A stretch of DNA of 64,000 nt from Pseudescherichia sp031979925 (GCF_031979925.1 NZ_DALZFB010000002.1:434001-498000), one strand, 5' to 3'. Shown: positions 34,529 through 44,034, counted from the stretch's first letter. The notes: a model not told the origin generated them from the sequence alone. Translations and numbers: made by a program.

Positions 34529-35385
34529 CACTCCAGCTCCACCTTTTTATTCAGCAGGCGCATTGCGCGCCAGTAGACCAGCAGCATCAGACCCATCACC
34601 ACAGTCAGGGTGATGCTGGTCGCCGCACCGAACGGCCAGTCGCGAATGTTGAGGAACTGGCTCTTAATTACGTTGCCGATCAACAGGTTTTTCGCGCCGC
34701 CCATCAAATCCGAGACGTAGAACAGCCCCATCGCCGGGAGCATCACCAGCAGGCAGCCGGCGATAATGCCCGGCATGGTCAGCGGCAGGATGATGCGGAT
34801 AAAGGTTTGCAGCTTGCTTGCGCCGAGATCCCGCGCCGCCTCCAGCAGCGGCTTGTCCAGTTTTTCAATGCTGGAGTAGAGCGGCATCACCATAAAGGGC
34901 AGCAGAATATAGACGAGACCAATGATTACCGCGCTGGGGGTAAACATAATGCGCAGCGGCGTATCGATGATCCCCAGCTCAAGCAGGAAGGCATTGAGGT
35001 AGCCCTTGGTACTAAGAAACAGCTTCAGGCCATAAATGCGGATCAGAGAGTTGGTCCAGAACGGCACGATCAGCAGGAAGAGCAGCAGTGGGCGCACCTT
35101 CTGCGGCAGCTTCGCCAGGAACCAGGCGAACGGATAGCCCAGCGCCAGACAGGCGAGGGTGGCGATCAGCGCCATATTGAGAGAGTGCAGCAGCACCTCA
35201 AAATAGAGCGGATCGAGCAGGCGCGTGTAGTTATCCAGCGTAAAGACCAGCTTAACGAAGGAGACGTCGTCGCGGGTCAAAAAGCTGGTCACCACAATCA
35301 TCAGGTTGGGCAAAAAGACAAACAGCACAAGCCAACCGACGATAGTGGCGATCACCACGTTCTGGAATTTACTTGTGCTCTTCAT
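34528..35385 (-). CDS. potB: Spermidine/putrescine permease PotB
   Basis: Second permease of the PotABCD system, 285 residues, six membrane segments and an EAA loop (LEAARDLGASKLQTFIRIILP). It starts within the last 17 bases of potA and ends by overlapping potC. Confidence 0.95.
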   Translation of the reverse strand: MKSTSKFQNVVIATIVGWLVLFVFLPNLMIVVTSFLTRDDVSFVKLVFTLDNYTRLLDPLYFEVLLHSLNMALIATLACLALGYPFAWFLAKLPQKVRPLLLFLLIVPFWTNSLIRIYGLKLFLSTKGYLNAFLLELGIIDTPLRIMFTPSAVIIGLVYILLPFMVMPLYSSIEKLDKPLLEAARDLGASKLQTFIRIILPLTMPGIIAGCLLVMLPAMGLFYVSDLMGGAKNLLIGNVIKSQFLNIRDWPFGAATSITLTVVMGLMLLVYWRAMRLLNKKVELE

Positions 35386-36505
35386 CAGCCAGTACGACCT
35401 CCCAGCTCTCTACCCAGTTGATCGCCATCTTCTGATCCAGCGAGTGGTCGAAGTCGGGATCGTCTTCGTTGAAGAACTCGCTGACCATCACAATCTTGCC
35501 GTTCTCCAGCTCCACCACCGACTCCAGGGTCATGCCCTTGTAGTTACGCTCGCGCACGTAGCCAATCAGCCCTTCGATCTCATTGTCATCGTTGATCTCA
35601 TCGACGCGCAGATCCTCCGGACGCAGCAGCACGTTCAGCTTCTGGCCTGGCGTGACGGCAAAATTGACATAGATATTGCATTCGCGACCTTCAACGCTGG
35701 CCTGCACGCGCTGTGCATCCAGGCGCTCGATCACCGTGGCGTTAAAGATGTTGATCTCACCGATAAAGCTGGCGACGAACAGATTCTTCGGCTCCTCGTA
35801 GATCTCACGCGGGGTGCCGTCCTGCTCGATTTTGCCATTCTGCATCACCACAATACGATCGGACATGGTCAGCGCCTCCTCCTGATCGTGGGTGACGAAG
35901 ACAAAGGTGATGCCGAGCTTGCGCTGCAGCGCCTTCAGCTCGTTCTGCATCTGCTTGCGCAGCTTGTAGTCGAGGGCCGAGAGAGACTCATCCAGCAGCA
36001 GCATGCGCGGCTTGTTAACCACCGCCCGGGCGATGGCAACGCGCTGCTGCTGGCCGCCGGAGAGCTGGTGCGGCTTACGCTGGGCAAACTCCTCCAGCTG
36101 CACCATACGCAGGGCATCAGTAACGCGAGGAGCAATCTGATCCGCCGGGGTCTTCTGCATGCGTAGGCCAAAGGCGACGTTTTCGAACACCGTCATGTGC
36201 GGGAAGAGGGCGTAGCTTTGAAAGACGGTGTTAACATGGCGATGTTCTGCCGGAACGTTCGTTATATCATCGCTATCGAGGGTGATACGGCCGGTGTCGA
36301 CGCTCTCCAGACCTGCAATCAGGCGCAGGACGGTGGTCTTACCGCAGCCAGAGGGGCCAAGCAGCGTCAGGAATTCGCCGTTATTGATGGTGAGATTGAG
36401 ATCGGAGATAACGGTTTTCCCATCAAAACTTTTTCGAATCCCCGCCATTTGTACCAGCGGTGAAAGCGAACGTGATTGTGTATTCAATTTTTGACTCTGT
36501 CCCAT
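35369..36505 (-). CDS. potA: Spermidine/putrescine ABC ATPase PotA
   Basis: ATPase of the polyamine importer. The Walker A is GPSGCGKTT, the signature LSGGQQQRV and the Walker B MLLLDES; the C-terminal TOBE domain (LLRPEDLRVDEI) is the regulatory region where spermidine acts in E. coli. Length 378 equals E. coli. First gene of the operon. The 260 bases upstream to pepT hold both divergent promoters. Confidence 0.97.
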   Translation of the reverse strand: MGQSQKLNTQSRSLSPLVQMAGIRKSFDGKTVISDLNLTINNGEFLTLLGPSGCGKTTVLRLIAGLESVDTGRITLDSDDITNVPAEHRHVNTVFQSYALFPHMTVFENVAFGLRMQKTPADQIAPRVTDALRMVQLEEFAQRKPHQLSGGQQQRVAIARAVVNKPRMLLLDESLSALDYKLRKQMQNELKALQRKLGITFVFVTHDQEEALTMSDRIVVMQNGKIEQDGTPREIYEEPKNLFVASFIGEINIFNATVIERLDAQRVQASVEGRECNIYVNFAVTPGQKLNVLLRPEDLRVDEINDDNEIEGLIGYVRERNYKGMTLESVVELENGKIVMVSEFFNEDDPDFDHSLDQKMAINWVESWEVVLADEEHK

Positions 36506-36765
36506 GTAGACGCAGCGGCTGGCTTACCGATGCGGGGTTTGTGAGTAACCACCTTGGGTTTTGGCACATTAATAAGGCCTGGCATTCTACGGCAAACCAC
36601 TGAAATCGCCAAACCTTGTTCTTATTTCTTACCCGGCCAGGTAATATCTCAGCCACTATTAAGGGTGTAATAAAATACAGGGTTTACAAGTTAAAAGTGA
36701 CCTGACGCAATACATATCCTGTCGCGCTTCTTGATAATGACGTGACAAAAAGTGAGGGTGGCCGC

Positions 36766-37992
36766 ATGGAAAAATTACTTGAGCGTTTTTTGCACTATGT
36801 TTCGTTGGATACCCAGTCGAAACCGGGTGTCAGACAGGTTCCAAGCACAGAAGGGCAGTGGAAGCTATTGGAGCTGCTTCGCGATCGGCTTAACGAGATG
36901 GGTCTCATCAACGTGACGCTAAGCGACAAAGGCACGGTGATGGCGACGCTCCCCGCCAACGTAGAGGGGGACATTCCCACCATTGGGTTCATCTCCCACG
37001 TCGATACCTCCCCGGACTTTACCGGCAAAAACGTCAATCCACAGATCGTCGAGAACTACCGCGGAGGCGATATCGCCCTGGGCGTAGGCGATGAGATCCT
37101 CTCCCCGGTGATGTTCCCGGTACTGCATCAGCTGCTGGGTCAGACGCTGATCACGACCGACGGTAAGACCCTGCTCGGTGCGGACGACAAAGCTGGCGTG
37201 GCGGAGATCATGACCGCGCTTGCGGTGCTGATTAAGCAGAACGTGCCCCACGGTGAGATCCGCGTGGCGTTTACCCCGGATGAAGAGGTAGGAAAAGGGG
37301 CGAAGCACTTCGACGTAGCGGCGTTTGGTGCACAGTGGGCCTATACCGTGGACGGCGGCGGCGTGGGCGAGCTGGAGTTTGAGAACTTCAACGCCGCCTC
37401 GGTGACCATTAAAATCGTCGGCAACAACGTGCACCCTGGCACGGCGAAAGGGGTGATGGTTAACGCCCTGACGCTTGCCACGCGTATTCACGCACTGGTC
37501 CCTGCCGATGAGAGCCCGGAGACTACCGAGGGCTACGAAGGTTTCTATCACCTTGCCAGCATGAAAGGGGCGGTCGATCGCGCAGAGATGCACTACATCA
37601 TCCGTGATTTCGACCGCAAAAACTTCGAGGCGCGCAAACGCAAGATCATGGAGATTGCCAAAAAGGTTGGTAAGGGATTGCATCCGGACTGCTATATCGA
37701 ACTGACGATCGAGGACAGCTACTACAACATGCACGAGAAGGTGGCTGAGCATCCGCATATTATCGACATCGCCCAGCAGGCGATGCGCGACTGCGATATT
37801 GAACCTCACCTCAAGCCGATTCGCGGCGGTACGGACGGCGCCCAACTCTCCTTTATGGGGCTGCCGTGCCCGAATATTTTTACCGGCGGCTACAACTACC
37901 ACGGCAAGCATGAGTTTGTGACCCTGGAAGGGATGGAGAAAGCGGTGCGCGTGATCGTACGGATTGCGGAGCTGACCGCAAAACGGGGTTGA
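36766..37992 (+). CDS. pepT: Tripeptide aminopeptidase PepT
   Basis: Cytosolic zinc peptidase removing N-terminal residues from tripeptides. Metal ligands fit the M20 family: SHVDTSPD (His/Asp), LLGADDKAG (Asp), TPDEEVG (Glu pair) and the C-terminal YHGKHEF histidine. The start is ATG 36766 with GAGGGTGG upstream, giving 408 residues as in E. coli; the upstream in-frame ATG is extraneous. In Enterobacteria pepT is anaerobically induced through FNR, but I did not find a convincing FNR box. Confidence 0.96.
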   Translation: MEKLLERFLHYVSLDTQSKPGVRQVPSTEGQWKLLELLRDRLNEMGLINVTLSDKGTVMATLPANVEGDIPTIGFISHVDTSPDFTGKNVNPQIVENYRGGDIALGVGDEILSPVMFPVLHQLLGQTLITTDGKTLLGADDKAGVAEIMTALAVLIKQNVPHGEIRVAFTPDEEVGKGAKHFDVAAFGAQWAYTVDGGGVGELEFENFNAASVTIKIVGNNVHPGTAKGVMVNALTLATRIHALVPADESPETTEGYEGFYHLASMKGAVDRAEMHYIIRDFDRKNFEARKRKIMEIAKKVGKGLHPDCYIELTIEDSYYNMHEKVAEHPHIIDIAQQAMRDCDIEPHLKPIRGGTDGAQLSFMGLPCPNIFTGGYNYHGKHEFVTLEGMEKAVRVIVRIAELTAKRG

Positions 37993-37998
37993 TGGCGC

Positions 37999-38490
37999 TT
38001 GTCACACTATCGTCGTCATTACGTTCCCGGCGGGAGCTGGTTTTTCACCGTCAACCTGCGCAACCGCTATAGTGATTTGCTGGTCAGGCGCATTGACGCA
38101 TTGCGTATGGCAACGGCGCAGGTAAAGCGCCGTAAGCCATTTTTAATTAACGGCTGGGTTGTTCTGCCTGAGCATATGCACTGTATCTGGACGCTACCGG
38201 CTGAAGAGAGTGATTACTCCGGCCGCTGGCGCGACATCAAAAAGCACTTCACCCGGATGCTGCAAACGAATGGTATCTGGCAGCCCCGATTCTGGGAGCA
38301 TACCCTGCGCAATGAAGAGGATTACCGGCGGCATATGGATTACATCTATATCAACCCGGTTAAGCATGGCTGGGTTAAGCGGGTGCAGGACTGGCCTTAT
38401 TCGACCTTTCATCGTGATGTCAAAAACGGATTATATCCGCTGGATTGGGCCGGAGATTATACCGAGTTTACCACCGGAGAACGGCGTTAA
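37999..38490 (+). CDS. REP-associated tyrosine transposase (RAYT)
   Basis: Single-strand HUH-type transposase of the Y1/IS200-like superfamily, 163 residues. The HUH metal site is LPEHMHCIW (H59, H61), and the catalytic tyrosine is Y115 or Y117 in HMDYIYINPVKHGWV, matching the family's YIHxNPVKHG motif. The start appears to be TTG at 37999 only 6 bases after the pepT stop; the sequence begins MSHYRRHYVPGG as the family does. A REP element lies 20 bases after the stop, the classical REPtron layout. Confidence 0.85.
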   Translation: MSHYRRHYVPGGSWFFTVNLRNRYSDLLVRRIDALRMATAQVKRRKPFLINGWVVLPEHMHCIWTLPAEESDYSGRWRDIKKHFTRMLQTNGIWQPRFWEHTLRNEEDYRRHMDYIYINPVKHGWVKRVQDWPYSTFHRDVKNGLYPLDWAGDYTEFTTGERR

Positions 38491-38509
38491 TCGCATATCT
38501 CGGGCTTTG

Positions 38510-38540
38510 TTGGCCCGGCAAGCCTGCGCCGCCGGGCGTT
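38510..38540. repeat. REP element beside the RAYT gene
   Basis: TTGGCCCGGCAAGCCTGCG then CCGCCGGGCGTT, the same REP family as the copies at 32638 and 62789. It separates the transposase from the convergent roxA. Confidence 0.72.
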
Positions 38541-38553
38541 ACGTTACCGAGAA

Positions 38554-39675
38554 TTAATCCTCGAAGAACCAGTAGCCGCTGTTGACCAACGCGGCGAGCA
38601 TGGCGAGGAACGACGGGTCGTCCAGCGCGTCGCCGAGCGTGTCGGCGGTCACGATGATATGATTCGCCAGCGCGGCAAGGGCCGGGCGGTGCGGGGAGTC
38701 GACCTTCTCACCGTTGACAAATACCTCTTCGCCGACGCGCAGCACGCGCAGGCCGCCAAGGCGTACCAGCTTGTCACCCTGCTTCAGCGCGTCGTAGATC
38801 TCATCTGGCTGATACGGCGGCTCCGGCGGAGAGACGTCCAGCTCGTGGCGCGACTGGGAGATAAACTCACCAAACCACTGCTGGAACTGCGCTGGCTGGT
38901 TAATCAGCTCAAGCATCATGCCGCGCAGCTTATCCAGCTCCTGAGGCAGGATATCCGCCGGGTGCTCCCGCGACGGCACGTCCGGATCGCTATAGCGGTG
39001 GCTACCCAACTCGCGCTGCAATACATAGTCCGCGAAACCGCTGATCATCTCCCGACCGCTGGGTGCGCGGAAGCCCACCGAGTAGTTCATTGAGTTTTCA
39101 AGGGAGTAGCCCTCGTGCGGGTAGGCAGGGGGAATATAGAGGATATCGCCCGGCTCCAGCTCTTCATCAATGATCGCCTCAAAAGGATCAACCTGTAGCA
39201 GATCCGGGTGCGGACAGTGCTGCTTCATCGGCACCTTATCGCCCACGCGCCAGCGGCGGCGGCCGGTACCCTGAATAATAAACACGTCGTACTGATCGAG
39301 ATGTGGACCCACGCCGCCTCCCGGGACGGAGAAAGAGATCATCAGATCGTCAATACGCCAGTCCGGCAGCGCCCGGAAGGGGCGCATCAGCGCGGCGCTC
39401 TGCTCGTGCCAATGATCCACCGCCTGCACCAGCAGCGACCAGTTGGTTTCACCCAGGTGATCGTAGCTCTCAAAGGGGCCGTGGCTGACGTTCCATTTAC
39501 CATCCTGATGACTGACCAGGCGGCTGTCGACTTCGCTCTCCATCGCCAGTCCAGCCAGCTCATCCGGCGAGAGGGGATCGATAAAGTTGGCTATGCCTCG
39601 CTTCAGCACCACCGGGCGTTTTTGCCAGTAACGCTGAATAAAATCGGGCCAGTCGAGTGTTAGTTGATATTCCAT
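38554..39675 (-). CDS. roxA: 50S ribosomal protein L16 arginine hydroxylase RoxA
   Basis: JmjC-fold Fe(II)/2-oxoglutarate oxygenase that hydroxylates Arg81 of ribosomal protein L16. The HxD...H iron triad is H125 and D127 (GPHLDQYD) with H187 (PPAYPHEGY). The C-terminal winged-helix region completes the 373-residue protein, as in E. coli YcfD. Its stop is 64 bases from the transposase stop. Confidence 0.95.
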   Translation of the reverse strand: MEYQLTLDWPDFIQRYWQKRPVVLKRGIANFIDPLSPDELAGLAMESEVDSRLVSHQDGKWNVSHGPFESYDHLGETNWSLLVQAVDHWHEQSAALMRPFRALPDWRIDDLMISFSVPGGGVGPHLDQYDVFIIQGTGRRRWRVGDKVPMKQHCPHPDLLQVDPFEAIIDEELEPGDILYIPPAYPHEGYSLENSMNYSVGFRAPSGREMISGFADYVLQRELGSHRYSDPDVPSREHPADILPQELDKLRGMMLELINQPAQFQQWFGEFISQSRHELDVSPPEPPYQPDEIYDALKQGDKLVRLGGLRVLRVGEEVFVNGEKVDSPHRPALAALANHIIVTADTLGDALDDPSFLAMLAALVNSGYWFFED

Positions 39676-39743
39676 ATTAGTTTCCCGGTCTCGTGTCTGA
39701 CTCGGATTATAACGGATGGCAACACGCCTGCGTGTTTAATTCG

Positions 39744-41207
39744 TTAATTATCCCCAGCGCTCTCCTGCTGACGGGCAAATATAGCCTCCATCCGTGCGCC
39801 GCCAAGCGGGCTTTCGCCAGCAACGATCTCCCCGTCGTACTGCTCCACGATCTCCCGGGCGACAGCTAAGCCCACGCCCTGGCCGGGTCGCAGGGTATCG
39901 GCCCGTTGACCACGGTCGAAAATGGTCTCCCGCAGGCTGACCGGAATACCGGGGCCATCATCATCAATGATAATGTGCAGCCGATCGTCGGACTGCCGGG
40001 CGGACACCTCAACAAACTCCAGACAGTATTTGCAGGCGTTATCCAGCAGGTTACCCATCACCTCCATCAAATCATTTTTCTCGCCGACAAAGCTGATCTC
40101 CGGGGAGATATCGAGAGTGATGACCACCCCTTTACGCTGATAGACCTTATTCAGAGCTGAGGTCAGGCTGTCCAGCAACGCCGCGACCGGATGCAGTTCG
40201 CGGCTGAGCATAATACTGCCGCCGCGCATGCTGGCCCGGTGCAGATAGTAGCCTATCTGCTGGGAGATACGGCTGATCTGTTCCAGCATCACCGGCTCGG
40301 CGTCGCTCACGCTCAACCTGTTGCTGCGCAGCGAGCGCAGCGTGCTTTGCAGCACCGCCAGCGGCGTTTTTAGGCTGTGGGTGAGATCGGTAAGGGTGGT
40401 GCGATACTTGTCGTAGCGCTCGCGTTCGCTTTTTACCAGGCGATTGAGGTTACGTACCAGACTGACCAGCTCGCGCGAGGTCTCCGGGTTCAGGCGCTCG
40501 CGGTAGTGATCCTCCAGCTCGCGTACCTCTTTTGCCAGGGCTTCAATAGGCCGCAGGCTCCAGCGCGCCGCCATCCACAGCAGAGGAATAACCAGTAGCA
40601 GGTTGGCGATCACCACGTAGATAAACCAGTTCCAGACCTGATGCGCCTGCTTGAGCTCGTCGGGCACGGTGTCGATCACCACAATGGTCATCGGTGGCAT
40701 GTGAGCCGTTGCGGGGTAATAGTTCACCGCCACCGAGTGGGTGGTTTCACTATCGTGGTCGTTGGCACGTAGGTCGCTGAGCGCTTTCTGTGCGGACGGA
40801 TCGCCGCTAATTAAGACGCTGGTGGCGTCGGCGTCGGCTTCAATCTCATGAAAACCGTCGACTTTTAGCCACTCAGGGCGGATGCGCTGCACCAGCCACG
40901 GCACGCTGCGCTGGGACCACAGCAGCTGACCCTGCTGGTCATAGATCAGCGCCACGGTAGGGCCGTGCAGATTCAGGTTCTCAGGCAGCTCAATACTGAA
41001 GCGCTGGTTATCCCACCTCGAAAGGGTATAGAAGAGATTGCTCTCACCGCGCAGCAGGCGAAAGGTAGTCTTGTCAAAGCTGACGCTGTAGCCCACCAGC
41101 GCCACCAGGCCGTAGGAGAGGGAGAGCACCAGCACCACGGCGGCGGTGGCAAGCAGAAAGCGGACCCGCAGGGAGAGCGGCAGCAGGTGCCGCCGGAGCT
41201 TTTTCAT
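39744..41207 (-). CDS. phoQ: Sensor histidine kinase PhoQ
   Basis: Inner-membrane sensor of low Mg2+, antimicrobial peptides and acid pH. Two membrane segments (about 16-43 and 193-215) bracket a periplasmic sensor domain with an acidic cluster (EIEADADATS). The HAMP region is followed by the phosphoacceptor in LTHSLKTPL, near His 277, and the ATPase N/G boxes (LLDNACKYC; DDGPGIP; GQGVGLAV). Length is 487 residues. It overlaps phoP by ATGA. Confidence 0.96.
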   Translation of the reverse strand: MKKLRRHLLPLSLRVRFLLATAAVVLVLSLSYGLVALVGYSVSFDKTTFRLLRGESNLFYTLSRWDNQRFSIELPENLNLHGPTVALIYDQQGQLLWSQRSVPWLVQRIRPEWLKVDGFHEIEADADATSVLISGDPSAQKALSDLRANDHDSETTHSVAVNYYPATAHMPPMTIVVIDTVPDELKQAHQVWNWFIYVVIANLLLVIPLLWMAARWSLRPIEALAKEVRELEDHYRERLNPETSRELVSLVRNLNRLVKSERERYDKYRTTLTDLTHSLKTPLAVLQSTLRSLRSNRLSVSDAEPVMLEQISRISQQIGYYLHRASMRGGSIMLSRELHPVAALLDSLTSALNKVYQRKGVVITLDISPEISFVGEKNDLMEVMGNLLDNACKYCLEFVEVSARQSDDRLHIIIDDDGPGIPVSLRETIFDRGQRADTLRPGQGVGLAVAREIVEQYDGEIVAGESPLGGARMEAIFARQQESAGDN

Positions 41208-41878
41208 GAATGCAGTTCGAACAGATAGCCCTGGCCGCGCACGGTATTAATCACGTCATGAGGATACTGCGCCTGGATCTTTTTCCGCAGGCGGCCCATC
41301 AGTACGTCGATGGTATGGCTCTCACGCAGCTCGGCGTCCGGATAGAGCTGTAGCATCAGAGCATCTTTGCTGACAACCTTGCCGCTATTGCGGATCAGCG
41401 TCTCCATAATGGTGTACTCGAAAGCGGTCAGCTTGATCACCTCGTCATTGATAGAGAGCTCCCGGCGCGAAAGATCGACCTGGAAAGGCGGCATGGAGAT
41501 AACCTGCGAGGCGTGGCCGCCGTTGCGGCGCATCAGGGCCTGCATACGGGCGGCCACCTCTTCAATATGGAACGGCTTGGTGACGTAATCATCGGCCCCG
41601 GCGCTCAGCACCTCGACCTTGTCCTGCCACCCTTCGCGGGCGGTAAGCACCAGCACGGGGAGGGTAACATCATGGCTGCGCCAGCGGCGGATCAGCGACA
41701 GTCCATCCTCATCCGGCAGGCCGAGATCGACAATGGCGATATCGGGAAGGTGTTCATTTAAATAGTAATCTGCTTCCTTTGCATCTTCGGCGGCGTCAAC
41801 CTGATGTCCCAGCTCCTGAAGCTGCACTTTCAGGTGGTGGCGCAGCAAAGGGTTGTCCTCTACGACGAGTACGCGCAT
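41204..41878 (-). CDS. phoP: Response regulator PhoP
   Basis: OmpR-family regulator of Mg2+, acid and peptide-resistance genes. The phosphorylated aspartate is D51 (AIVDLGLP), with acidic ED at residues 7-8 and K101 region VTKPFHIEE. The winged-helix ends in RGQGYLFELHS. The start MRVLVVED is 5 codons inside the open frame (ATG 41878). Length is 224 residues. The PhoP box upstream implies autoregulation. Confidence 0.97.
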   Translation of the reverse strand: MRVLVVEDNPLLRHHLKVQLQELGHQVDAAEDAKEADYYLNEHLPDIAIVDLGLPDEDGLSLIRRWRSHDVTLPVLVLTAREGWQDKVEVLSAGADDYVTKPFHIEEVAARMQALMRRNGGHASQVISMPPFQVDLSRRELSINDEVIKLTAFEYTIMETLIRNSGKVVSKDALMLQLYPDAELRESHTIDVLMGRLRKKIQAQYPHDVINTVRGQGYLFELHS

Positions 41879-41929
41879 TGTCCGAACTCCCATGTATTCT
41901 TATTGTGAATAGTTTAACGCGAATTAGTG

Positions 41930-41935
41930 ATTATG
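41930..41935 (-). promoter_or_regulatory. -10 element of the PhoP-dependent phoP promoter
   Basis: CATAAT on the minus strand, exactly 12 bases after the PhoP box, the classical spacing of PhoP-activated class II promoters. Confidence 0.6.
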
Positions 41936-41947
41936 AGGCGATCGGAA

Positions 41948-41964
41948 TCAACAGAGAGTAAACC
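41948..41964 (-). promoter_or_regulatory. PhoP box upstream of phoPQ
   Basis: GGTTTA-CTCTC-TGTTGA matches the direct repeat (T/G)GTTTA-N5-(T/G)GTTTA with one mismatch. It lies about 70 bases upstream of the phoP start on the coding strand, in the place of the autoregulatory box known in E. coli. Confidence 0.75.
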
Positions 41965-41974
41965 AGCGGGAAGC

Positions 41975-42001
41975 AGCCTGCTCCCATAGCGAGAGCAGGC
42001 T
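41975..42001 (-). terminator. Hairpin after purB
   Basis: AGCCTGCTC and GAGCAGGCT form a perfect 9-base stem with a 9-base loop, 14 bases past the purB stop. The bases that follow on the minus strand are not T-rich, so it may protect the mRNA end rather than terminate strongly. Confidence 0.5.
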
Positions 42002-42014
42002 AAAAGAGAGGAAA

Positions 42015-43385
42015 TTATTTCAGCTCATCAACCATGGTAATGGCCCGACCGATATAGTTGGCAGGGGTCATGGCTTTGAGGCGGGTTTTTTCCTCTTCCG
42101 GCAGCGCAAGGCTATCGATAAACTGCTTCATACCTTCAGCGTCGACGCGTTTGCCGCGAGTCAGCTCTTTTAATTTTTCGTACGGCTTTTCGATACCGTA
42201 GCGGCGCATTACCGTCTGGATCGGCTCAGCCAGCACTTCCCAGTTGTGATCCAGCTCGTCAAGCAGACGATCGCGATTCACTTCCAGCTTGCTCACGCCT
42301 TTCAGCGTCGACTGGTAGGCGATCAGCGCGTAGCCGATGCCCACGCCAAGGTTACGCAGCACCGTGGAGTCGGTGAGGTCGCGCTGCCAACGGGAGACCG
42401 GCAGCTTAGCCGCCAGGTGTTGCAGCACCGCGTTAGAGAGGCCCAGGTTGCCTTCGGAGTTTTCGAAGTCGATAGGGTTAACCTTGTGCGGCATAGTCGA
42501 GGAGCCAATCTCACCGGCGATCGTCTTCTGTTTAAAGTGGTTCAGGGCGATGTATCCCCAGACGTCACGGTCAAAGTCGATCAGAATGGTGTTAAAGCGC
42601 GCCATGCAGTCAAACAGCTCGGCAATATAGTCGTGCGGCTCGATCTGGGTGGTGTAGGGGTTCCACTGGATGCCAAGAGAGGTCACAAACTCTTCGCTGA
42701 ACTGGTGCCAGTCTACTTCCGGGTAAGCCGCGATGTGGGCGTTATAGTTACCTACCGCGCCGTTGATTTTACCGAGGATCTCCACCTGGGCGAGCTGGCG
42801 GAACTGACGTTCCATCCGGTAGGCCACGTTGGCCATCTCTTTACCCATGGTTGACGGCGTGGCCGGCTGGCCGTGAGTGCGTGAGAGCAGGGGGATATCG
42901 CGATACTGCACCGCCAGATCTTTCACCGCATCGATAATCTTGCGCCAGTAGGGCAGAACCACCTCTTCCCGGGCGGTATGCAGCATCAGGGCATGGGAGA
43001 TGTTATTGATATCTTCCGAGGTGCAGGCGAAGTGGATGAACTCGGAGACCGCGTGCAGGGCCGGAACGTCGGCTACTTTCTCTTTCAGAAAATACTCGAC
43101 CGCTTTCACGTCATGGTTGGTGGTGCGCTCAATAGTTTTGATACGCGCGGCGTCTTCTTCGCTGAATTCCGCAACAATCTTATCAAGGTAACCGTTTGCG
43201 TCGGCAGCAAAAGCAGGAACTTCCTTGATAGCTGCATGTGCCGCCAGCTTTTGTAGCCAGCGTACTTCTACCTGAACACGAAACTTCAGCAGGCCGTATT
43301 CGCTGAAGATCTCGCGTAGCGCGCTGACTTTATCGCCGTAGCGTCCATCGACAGGGGAAACGGCGGTCAGTGAGGATAATTCCAT
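42015..43385 (-). CDS. purB: Adenylosuccinate lyase
   Basis: Catalyses two beta-eliminations in purine synthesis (SAICAR to AICAR and adenylosuccinate to AMP). The signature loop GSSTMPHKVNP, the catalytic histidine in RTHGQPATP and the TTNHDVKAVEY segment are present. The start is ATG 43385 (MELSSLTAV); the open frame to 43418 is not homologous. Length 456 equals E. coli. It follows hflD by 19 bases. Confidence 0.97.
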   Translation of the reverse strand: MELSSLTAVSPVDGRYGDKVSALREIFSEYGLLKFRVQVEVRWLQKLAAHAAIKEVPAFAADANGYLDKIVAEFSEEDAARIKTIERTTNHDVKAVEYFLKEKVADVPALHAVSEFIHFACTSEDINNISHALMLHTAREEVVLPYWRKIIDAVKDLAVQYRDIPLLSRTHGQPATPSTMGKEMANVAYRMERQFRQLAQVEILGKINGAVGNYNAHIAAYPEVDWHQFSEEFVTSLGIQWNPYTTQIEPHDYIAELFDCMARFNTILIDFDRDVWGYIALNHFKQKTIAGEIGSSTMPHKVNPIDFENSEGNLGLSNAVLQHLAAKLPVSRWQRDLTDSTVLRNLGVGIGYALIAYQSTLKGVSKLEVNRDRLLDELDHNWEVLAEPIQTVMRRYGIEKPYEKLKELTRGKRVDAEGMKQFIDSLALPEEEKTRLKAMTPANYIGRAITMVDELK

Positions 43386-43404
43386 AAGACAAAACTCCGG
43401 GACG

Positions 43405-44034
43405 TTAACAATGGGCAAGAATTTGTTTCGCCTGCGTGGACAGACGATTACGGGAAAACATCAGCTGCAGACGGCCACCGCCGACCTGGTGCCAGAGCAC
43501 GGCGGCGCGGATACCAGCCAGCAGCGAGGCGCGGACTTTAGCCTGCACCTGAGCGCTTTGCAGCACCGCCGGGGTGCCGGTGACTTGAATACGCGGACCA
43601 AGAGGGCTTATGACATCAACATAGATCGCGGCCATCGCGCTTAACAGCGTGTCGGAGTGCAGGTCGAAGTGTTCAAGCTGGCGCTGTAACCCGGCAATGC
43701 GATTGCCCAGCTCATCCATCGCGCCTTTACCTGCGGCGAGCTTACGCTCCAGCACCATCAGGCTCAGTGTGTAGCGCGTCAGCTCGGCATTCAGCCCCTG
43801 ACGGCTGCTGGCGTTGAGCACGCCGAGCAGGGTCTCAAGGCCCATGCGCAGATTAGCTTCGCTGCCGCCAAATACCGCCAGCGTGGAGTCCGGATTCTGG
43901 TCAATCACGCTGTTCAGCGAGACATGCAGCGCGTCGGAATCGCAGGTACCCTGGTGTGCCAGCTGCTGTACCAGACGGGCCGACTGACAGATCCCTGCCA
44001 GCGCGATGGTGATATCATAATAGTTCTTCGCCAC
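43405..44034 (-). CDS. hflD: High-frequency lysogenization protein HflD
   Basis: Peripheral membrane protein; in E. coli it binds lambda CII and affects lysogeny, with a general role still unclear. Start GTG at 44034 is preceded by AAGGAG and gives MAKNYYDITIALAGIC like E. coli. It ends after AKQILAHC and is 209 residues, four shorter than E. coli at the C-terminus. Mostly helical, no membrane segment. Confidence 0.92.
   Translation of the reverse strand: MAKNYYDITIALAGICQSARLVQQLAHQGTCDSDALHVSLNSVIDQNPDSTLAVFGGSEANLRMGLETLLGVLNASSRQGLNAELTRYTLSLMVLERKLAAGKGAMDELGNRIAGLQRQLEHFDLHSDTLLSAMAAIYVDVISPLGPRIQVTGTPAVLQSAQVQAKVRASLLAGIRAAVLWHQVGGGRLQLMFSRNRLSTQAKQILAHC

Noticed and set aside
36725..36745. 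FNR half-site upstream of pepT
   Set aside because: TTGATAATGACG lacks the second half and lies too close to the start codon.
36919..37911. Frame opposite pepT of 330 codons
   Set aside because: Shadow of pepT; no domain or start signal.
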